This document shows, piece by piece, positions 63,378 to 64,000 of a stretch of DNA of 64,000 nucleotides (positions are counted from its first letter, which is position 1; each line of letters opens with the position of its first letter). Source of the DNA: DASRHK01 sp963776465 (GTDB lineage: Bacteria; Pseudomonadota; Gammaproteobacteria; Nevskiales; Nevskiaceae); contig CAVZMV010000002.1 of NCBI GenBank assembly GCA_963776465.1, forward strand, positions 2,790,001 to 2,854,000, read 5' to 3'. A program made the position numbers and the translations under genes. The notes below the pieces were generated by a model. It was not told the DNA's origin. It saw nothing but the letters and a program-made list of their open reading frames with translations, and did no database searches.

Positions 63378-63406
63378 AAAAAAGCCCCGCAATGCGGGGC
63401 TTTTTT
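63378..63406. terminator. Bidirectional intrinsic terminator after rpsA
   Basis: Perfect 13-base arms AAAAAAGCCCCGC (63378-63390) and GCGGGGCTTTTTT (63394-63406) with a 3-base loop; T-runs on both strands. It ends rpsA on the minus strand. Confidence 0.92.
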
Positions 63407-63420
63407 GACCAACTTGCTGC

Positions 63421-64000
63421 TTACCGGTCGTCGCCGCCGATCTGTTCCTTGAGGATGTCGCCCAGGCTGGTTTTGCCGGAAGTGGCGCTGTTGCGGTACT
63501 CCGCCACGGCCTCCTCCTCCTCCTGGATCTCCTTGGCCTTGACCGACAGGCTGACGATGCGGTTCTTGCGATCCACGCCGATGAAGCGCGACTCCAGCTT
63601 GTCGCCCTCCTTCAGGACGCGGGTGGCATCGTCCACGCGGTCGCGCGAAAGGTCGCCGGCCTTGATGTAGCCCTCGACGCCTTCGGCGAGGCGGATGAAC
63701 GCTCCGCGTGCATCGACGCTCTTGACCGTGCCGGCCACCATCGTGCCCTTGGGGTTCTCCGCCATGAACTGCGTCAGCGGATCGTTCGAGAGTTGCTTGA
63801 CGCCCAGCGAGATCCGCTCGCGCGCACCGTCGATCGCCAGCACCGTGGCCTCGACTTCCTGGCCCTTGCTGTAGTTGCGCACGGCGACTTCGCCCGGCAG
63901 GTTCCAGTCGAGGTCCGACAGATGCACCAGGCCGTCGATGCCGCCTTCCAGCCCGATGAAGATGCCGAAGTCGGTCATGGACTTGATGGTGCCGCGCACG
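63421..64000 (-). CDS. rpsA: 30S ribosomal protein S1 (C-terminal part; start outside window)
   Basis: The visible 192 residues hold the last S1 RNA-binding repeats (GTIKSMTDFGIFIGLEGGIDGLVHLSD and GTVKSVDARGAFIRLAEGVEGYI) and the acidic tail (EIQEEEEAVAEYRNS to GDDR). S1 unwinds structured mRNA on the 30S subunit. The start lies beyond 64000. rpsA-ihfB-lapA-lapB is the usual order. Confidence 0.96.
   Translation of the reverse strand, partial: VRGTIKSMTDFGIFIGLEGGIDGLVHLSDLDWNLPGEVAVRNYSKGQEVEATVLAIDGARERISLGVKQLSNDPLTQFMAENPKGTMVAGTVKSVDARGAFIRLAEGVEGYIKAGDLSRDRVDDATRVLKEGDKLESRFIGVDRKNRIVSLSVKAKEIQEEEEAVAEYRNSATSGKTSLGDILKEQIGGDDR

Overview
The window is a dense, GC-rich, gene-packed stretch of a gammaproteobacterial chromosome. 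The placement rests on gene content and order: leuC-leuD-leuB-asd-fimV-truA-trpF-trpB-trpA-accD-folC-dedD-cvpA-purF-metZ, rpsA-ihfB-lapA-lapB, prmB-aroC, DedD/SPOR, LapA/LapB and FimV/HubP all occur together. High GC, the glyoxylate shunt, an HMW FabG and acyl-CoA-type phosphotransferase/SDR genes would fit a Xanthomonadales/Nevskiales-like lineage, but that finer placement is a guess. I see no plasmid or phage genes, transposases, CRISPR arrays, rRNA or tRNA. No stretch longer than about 240 bases lacks a gene.

Layout. 1-5 kb: an exported TPR protein (cut by the window edge) and the glyoxylate shunt genes aceB-aceA. 5-8.5 kb: dsbB-rraA-MATE efflux pump, then quinone oxidoreductase on the other strand. 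8.5-13 kb: a secreted Sm-like protein, a class I fumarase, dodecin, a MutM-like glycosylase and a class II fumarase. 13-17 kb: purB (frameshifted) with a PLD-like gene, a DUF1289-thioesterase fusion and an OmpA-type protein. 17-22 kb: an overlapping run fabG4-ribA-ABC1 kinase-pyrD. 22-30 kb (+): an Ala/Pro-rich envelope protein, a frameshifted histidine phosphatase, an APH-like kinase, an SDR, the ABC-F ATPase Uup, DusA, a periplasmic cyclophilin and LpxH.

30-47 kb (-) is one long biosynthetic array in which many genes overlap by 4 bases: leuCDB-asd for leucine and aspartate-family synthesis, fimV, truA, trpF-trpB-(DHFR-like)-trpA, accD-folC-dedD-cvpA-purF, and metZ behind a terminator-bearing leader. 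A divergent LysR regulator faces leuC. 48-56 kb: two alpha/beta hydrolases, then prmB-aroC-GT-C glycosyltransferase-MFS-MipA. 56-61 kb (+): a coupled run sco-PCuAC-psd-GH5 lipoprotein-GNAT-BepA-like protease, linking copper delivery and phosphatidylethanolamine synthesis with a possible glycolipid hydrolase. 61-64 kb (-): rpsA-ihfB-lapA-lapB.

Four genes are frameshifted as read (purB, the histidine phosphatase, leuC with about five extra bases, and the GT-C protein). In each case the summed indels restore a full-length family protein, and two share the same context AGTACCGGC, so sequencing or assembly error is more likely than gene decay. No clearly new multigene system is visible. The most unusual items are the ABC1 kinase with altered hallmark motifs, the secreted Sm-like protein, the DUF1289-thioesterase fusion, the metZ attenuator-like leader, the psd-linked GH5 lipoprotein, and a DHFR-like gene inside the trp operon.
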